A stretch of DNA of 64,000 nucleotides from RGIG4034 sp045576455 (GTDB lineage Bacteria > Bacillota > Clostridia > Lachnospirales > Lachnospiraceae): contig JAZNGM010000005.1 in the NCBI GenBank assembly GCA_045576455.1, positions 1-64,000 of the forward strand, written 5' to 3'. This document shows positions 61,273-64,000 of this stretch, one piece after another. Numbering within the stretch: the first letter of the stretch is position 1; the number at the start of each line of letters is the position of its first letter. Position numbers and translations under genes: made by a program. Below the pieces are notes generated by a model. That model ran no database searches and was not told the origin of the DNA. It saw only the letters and a program-made list of their open reading frames with translations.

Positions 61273-63201
61273 ATGAAAAATAATGAAGAAATATTAGAAA
61301 TGAATGAGATAAAGACAATGCTTGCAGGGTATTGTTTTACAAAAGAGGCAAAAGAAAAGTCACTTTCATTAGTTCCTTATATGAAGGAATTAGAACTTCG
61401 TGCTGCATTAAGGGAAACAACGGAAGCTAAAACTATGTTGGAAAAATGCGGTAATCCGCCACTAACGGCTATCGAAGATTTGGAGGAAATGTTAACCATA
61501 GCGGATAAGGGCGGTTGCCTTACGGCAGAACAGCTTGAAAAAATAGCATTTACCCTTACGGCAGTCCGCAGGTTAAAGGATTACCTTAACCGTTGTAAAG
61601 CATATGAATTAAGCCTCGCTTACTATGAGGAAAACTTAGATTCCATGGATGATGTACTCGAGGAGCTCAATCAGAAAATCAGATATGGTAAAGTAGACGA
61701 TTATGCATCAAAGCTTCTTAGGGATCTTAGAAGTGATATTGATAAGAAGCAGACCAAGATGCGTGAAAAGGCAGATTTTGTAATACGCAATAACAAAGAT
61801 TGCATGTCAGACAGCTTCAGTACCATAAAAAACGGTCATATTTGTATTCCGGTTAAGAAGGATTGCAAATTAAAGATACGGGGTACGGTAATAGATAAAT
61901 CTGCTACAGGGAATACGCTGTTTATAGAACCGGTACAGGTAAGTGAATTGTATGAAGAGTTAAATGAACTGATGATTGAAGAAGAAAATGAAGTAATCAG
62001 GATACTCTATACGCTTACCGCCATGCTTGCCGATTCCATGGAACCAATGCGGCAGAATAAACGGACAATCGAAAAACTGGATTTTGCGTTTGCCAAAGCA
62101 CAGATGAGCCTTCAGTACGATGGGACAGAGCCACAGATAACTTTGGACAGATATATAAAGATAGAAGATGGCAGACATCCTTTGATGAAAAAGGAAATCA
62201 ATGTACCTTTACAGTTTGAAATAGGAAACGGCATTAACGGCATTATTATAACCGGTCCGAATACCGGGGGTAAGACGGTTGCCATTAAGACAGTTGCCCT
62301 TAATGCCATGCTGGCACAGTCGGGAATGCACGTTGCGTGCAAAAAAGGTGTTTTCTGTATGAATGATGCATATCTGTGTGATATAGGAGACGGACAGAAT
62401 ATATCCGAGAATTTGTCAACCTTTTCCGCACATATTGTAAATGTACTTGATATACTGAAAAATGCCGGAAAAGACAGCCTTGTTATTATGGATGAGCTTG
62501 GAAGCGGAACCGACCCGACAGAAGGTATGGGAATTGCCATCGCTATTCTTGAAGAGCTTAAAAAGAGTGGTGCTTTGTATCTTGTTACAACCCACTATCC
62601 GGAGGTTAAAAATTACGCTTCTAAAACGGAAGGGGTTGTAAATGCACGGATGACCTTTGATAAGGAAAGCTTACGTCCGTTATATCAGCTGGTGATAGGA
62701 GAAGCCGGTGAAAGTTGTGCTTTTTATATCGCAAGGAGGTTAGGCATGCCGGTCGATATGCTTGAACGGGCGTCCCGGGCAGCATATGGAGAAGCTTTGT
62801 CAGAAGAATTCTCAGTAAAAGAAGATGAGAATAGTATAAAAGAACTTCGTAACGGTAAAGGTAAAATAGTACGCCATAAACACAAGACAAATAATATCGA
62901 TGCCTTAAAATATAAGCTGGGAGACAGTGTTATGGTATATCCCGATAAAAAGGTTGCCATCGTATGTAAAACAGCGGATGACAAGGGCATTCTTATGGTG
63001 CAGATGCAGAAGAAAAAAATTCATATAAGCCATAAGCGTGTAAAATTACTCGTTGCAGCGACAAAGCTTTATCCGGAGGATTATGACTTCTCTATTATTT
63101 TTGACAGCGTTGCAAAGAGAAAAGCACAGCATGATATGAAACGGAAATATGTTGAAGAGGCTTTTGTTATGGATGAAGAGGATAACGCACTATCACGTTA
63201 A
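61273..63201 (+). CDS. MutS2-like ATPase lacking the Smr domain
   Basis: This 642-aa protein has a helical MutS-III-like region (about 1-275), a clamp coiled coil and the ATPase domain with Walker A TGPNTGGKT (327-335) and canonical Walker B VIMDELGSGTDPTEG (D407-E408). MutS2 rescues collided ribosomes or suppresses recombination and is about 780 aa, with a C-terminal Smr domain. Here the protein ends after a KOW-like basic segment, so the Smr nuclease is missing. ATG 61273 follows AGGAG; the 50 codons upstream in frame cross a terminator and are rejected. Whether it splits ribosomes or acts on DNA is open. Confidence 0.83.
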   Translation: MKNNEEILEMNEIKTMLAGYCFTKEAKEKSLSLVPYMKELELRAALRETTEAKTMLEKCGNPPLTAIEDLEEMLTIADKGGCLTAEQLEKIAFTLTAVRRLKDYLNRCKAYELSLAYYEENLDSMDDVLEELNQKIRYGKVDDYASKLLRDLRSDIDKKQTKMREKADFVIRNNKDCMSDSFSTIKNGHICIPVKKDCKLKIRGTVIDKSATGNTLFIEPVQVSELYEELNELMIEEENEVIRILYTLTAMLADSMEPMRQNKRTIEKLDFAFAKAQMSLQYDGTEPQITLDRYIKIEDGRHPLMKKEINVPLQFEIGNGINGIIITGPNTGGKTVAIKTVALNAMLAQSGMHVACKKGVFCMNDAYLCDIGDGQNISENLSTFSAHIVNVLDILKNAGKDSLVIMDELGSGTDPTEGMGIAIAILEELKKSGALYLVTTHYPEVKNYASKTEGVVNARMTFDKESLRPLYQLVIGEAGESCAFYIARRLGMPVDMLERASRAAYGEALSEEFSVKEDENSIKELRNGKGKIVRHKHKTNNIDALKYKLGDSVMVYPDKKVAIVCKTADDKGILMVQMQKKKIHISHKRVKLLVAATKLYPEDYDFSIIFDSVAKRKAQHDMKRKYVEEAFVMDEEDNALSR

Positions 63202-63260
63202 TTGGATAAATTATAACAAAAAATATCAAATATGAAGTAAAAATTTGGAATTGATTTATA

Positions 63261-63289
63261 TTGTAACATGATAAAGTGTGTGCTATTAT
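63261..63289 (+). promoter_or_regulatory. Promoter for the CofE-like gene
   Basis: TTGTAA (63261-63266), a 17-base spacer and TATTAT (63284-63289) make a good sigma-A promoter about 75 bases before the ATG at 63365. Confidence 0.6.
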
Positions 63290-63364
63290 TGTTTTTGGGT
63301 TAAAAGGGCCCATAGGTAATGTTATTCTTTTTACAAAAAAATCTAAAAAAAAGGAAGAACAAAA

Positions 63365-64000
63365 ATGGAAAGAAAAGTTGGTACAGTTTCAAGAGGTGTT
63401 CGTTGTCCGATTATCAGAGAGGGAGATGACCTTGCTAAAATCGTTGCAGACAGCGTTGTAGAAGCAGCTGAGGCAGAAGGCTTTGCATTACGTGACAGAG
63501 ATGTTGTTGCCGTTACGGAATCTGTTGTTGCAAGAAGTCAGGGTAACTATGCATCGGTAGAAGCAATTGCTAAGGATGTTAAAGCAAAGCTTGGCGGAGA
63601 GACAATCGGTGTTATTTTCCCGATTCTTTCAAGAAACCGTTTCGCAATCTGCTTAAGGGGTATTGCAATGGGTGCTAAAAAAGTAGTACTTATGCTTAGC
63701 TATCCTAGCGATGAAGTAGGTAATAACTTAGTTTCTCTTGATAAACTTGATGAGGCAGGAATCAATCCTTACAGTGATGTCTTAACATTAGAAAGATATA
63801 GAGAACTGTTCGGAAATAATGTACATGAATTTACCGGCGTTGATTATGTGGATTACTATTCGCAAATCATTAAAGATGCAGGAGCTGAGGTTGAAGTTAT
63901 TTTTGCTAACCAGCCAACTACAATTCTTGATTATACAGATTGCGTTCTTAACTGTGATATCCACACAAGAGCAAGAACAAAGAGAATTCTTAAAGCTAAG
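63365..64000 (+). CDS. CofE/F420-0 gamma-glutamyl ligase family protein (5' part, runs off the window)
   Basis: The first 212 codons are present and open. The opening GTVSRGVRCPIIREGDDLAKIV, the segment DVVAVTESVVARSQGNY and the SRNRFAICLRGIAMGAKKVVLMLSYP stretch match the coenzyme F420-0:L-glutamate ligase superfamily, which adds glutamate to F420-0 in methanogens and actinobacteria. Clostridia are not known to make F420, so this copy probably glutamylates something else. AAGGAAG precedes the ATG. Confidence 0.78.
   Translation, partial: MERKVGTVSRGVRCPIIREGDDLAKIVADSVVEAAEAEGFALRDRDVVAVTESVVARSQGNYASVEAIAKDVKAKLGGETIGVIFPILSRNRFAICLRGIAMGAKKVVLMLSYPSDEVGNNLVSLDKLDEAGINPYSDVLTLERYRELFGNNVHEFTGVDYVDYYSQIIKDAGAEVEVIFANQPTTILDYTDCVLNCDIHTRARTKRILKAK

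Overview
The window looks like chromosomal DNA of a gut Firmicute in the class Clostridia, most probably a Lachnospiraceae species. The base composition is moderately AT-rich and most genes start with ATG behind strong GGAGG-type ribosome binding sites. Family content also fits: GHKL/LytTR two-component genes, a Lnr-type ABC exporter with NarL-type regulation, a DUF6512 protein, a Csp-like S8 peptidase, a choloylglycine-hydrolase-family amidase and many AraC/sugar genes. The organism call is inference. No rRNA, tRNA, CRISPR array, insertion sequence or phage gene was seen.

Layout. 0-8.1 kb: tail of a gene, an HD-GYP c-di-GMP phosphodiesterase, a membrane-anchored GH25 lysozyme behind a structured leader, and an ABC exporter (ATPase plus two permeases) with its histidine kinase and LuxR-type regulator. 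8.1-15.9 kb: a divergent AraC regulator and a six-gene sugar-acid operon (two MDR dehydrogenases, an amidohydrolase, FucU, UxaB, UxaA). Read together this predicts oxidation of L-galactose or L-fucose through L-galactonate or L-fuconate to a 2-keto-3-deoxy acid. 15.9-19.2 kb: a DUF6512 protein whose start lies inside a terminator hairpin, a HAD phosphatase behind a hairpin-rich insertion, and an S8 peptidase. 19.3-23.8 kb: two overlapping MutS-like ATPases with altered Walker B motifs, co-transcribed with a LytTR regulator and a soluble GHKL kinase. 23.8-36.7 kb: two related ABC-2 exporter clusters, a Dus enzyme, a 35-codon small ORF, two serine hydrolases and a second AraC regulator. This stretch is unusually rich in tandem repeats, including fifteen 53-bp hairpin units between convergent genes.

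37-50 kb: a GH31 glycosidase, DUF1622, a chemotaxis receptor, a sugar isomerase-like TIM barrel, an FMN-barrel protein lacking the usual arginine, a large solute-binding lipoprotein, an MsbA-like exporter, a bile-salt-hydrolase-like enzyme and an iron alcohol dehydrogenase. 50-64 kb: a six-hairpin-like protein, GNAT, SH3-transglutaminase, a TPR/MORN lipoprotein, a TetM-like GTPase fused to a YacP/Rae1-type NYN nuclease domain, an unrecognised 177-aa protein, an RsmF-type methyltransferase, MATE, a Smr-less MutS2 relative, and the start of a CofE-like gamma-glutamyl ligase.

The most notable candidates are the TetM-NYN fusion (a predicted ribosome A-site mRNA nuclease delivered by a translational GTPase), the L-galactose/L-fucose oxidation operon, the MutS-like pair linked to LytTR signalling with a recognisable operator, the 53-bp hairpin array, and the small ORF with its own promoter and terminator.
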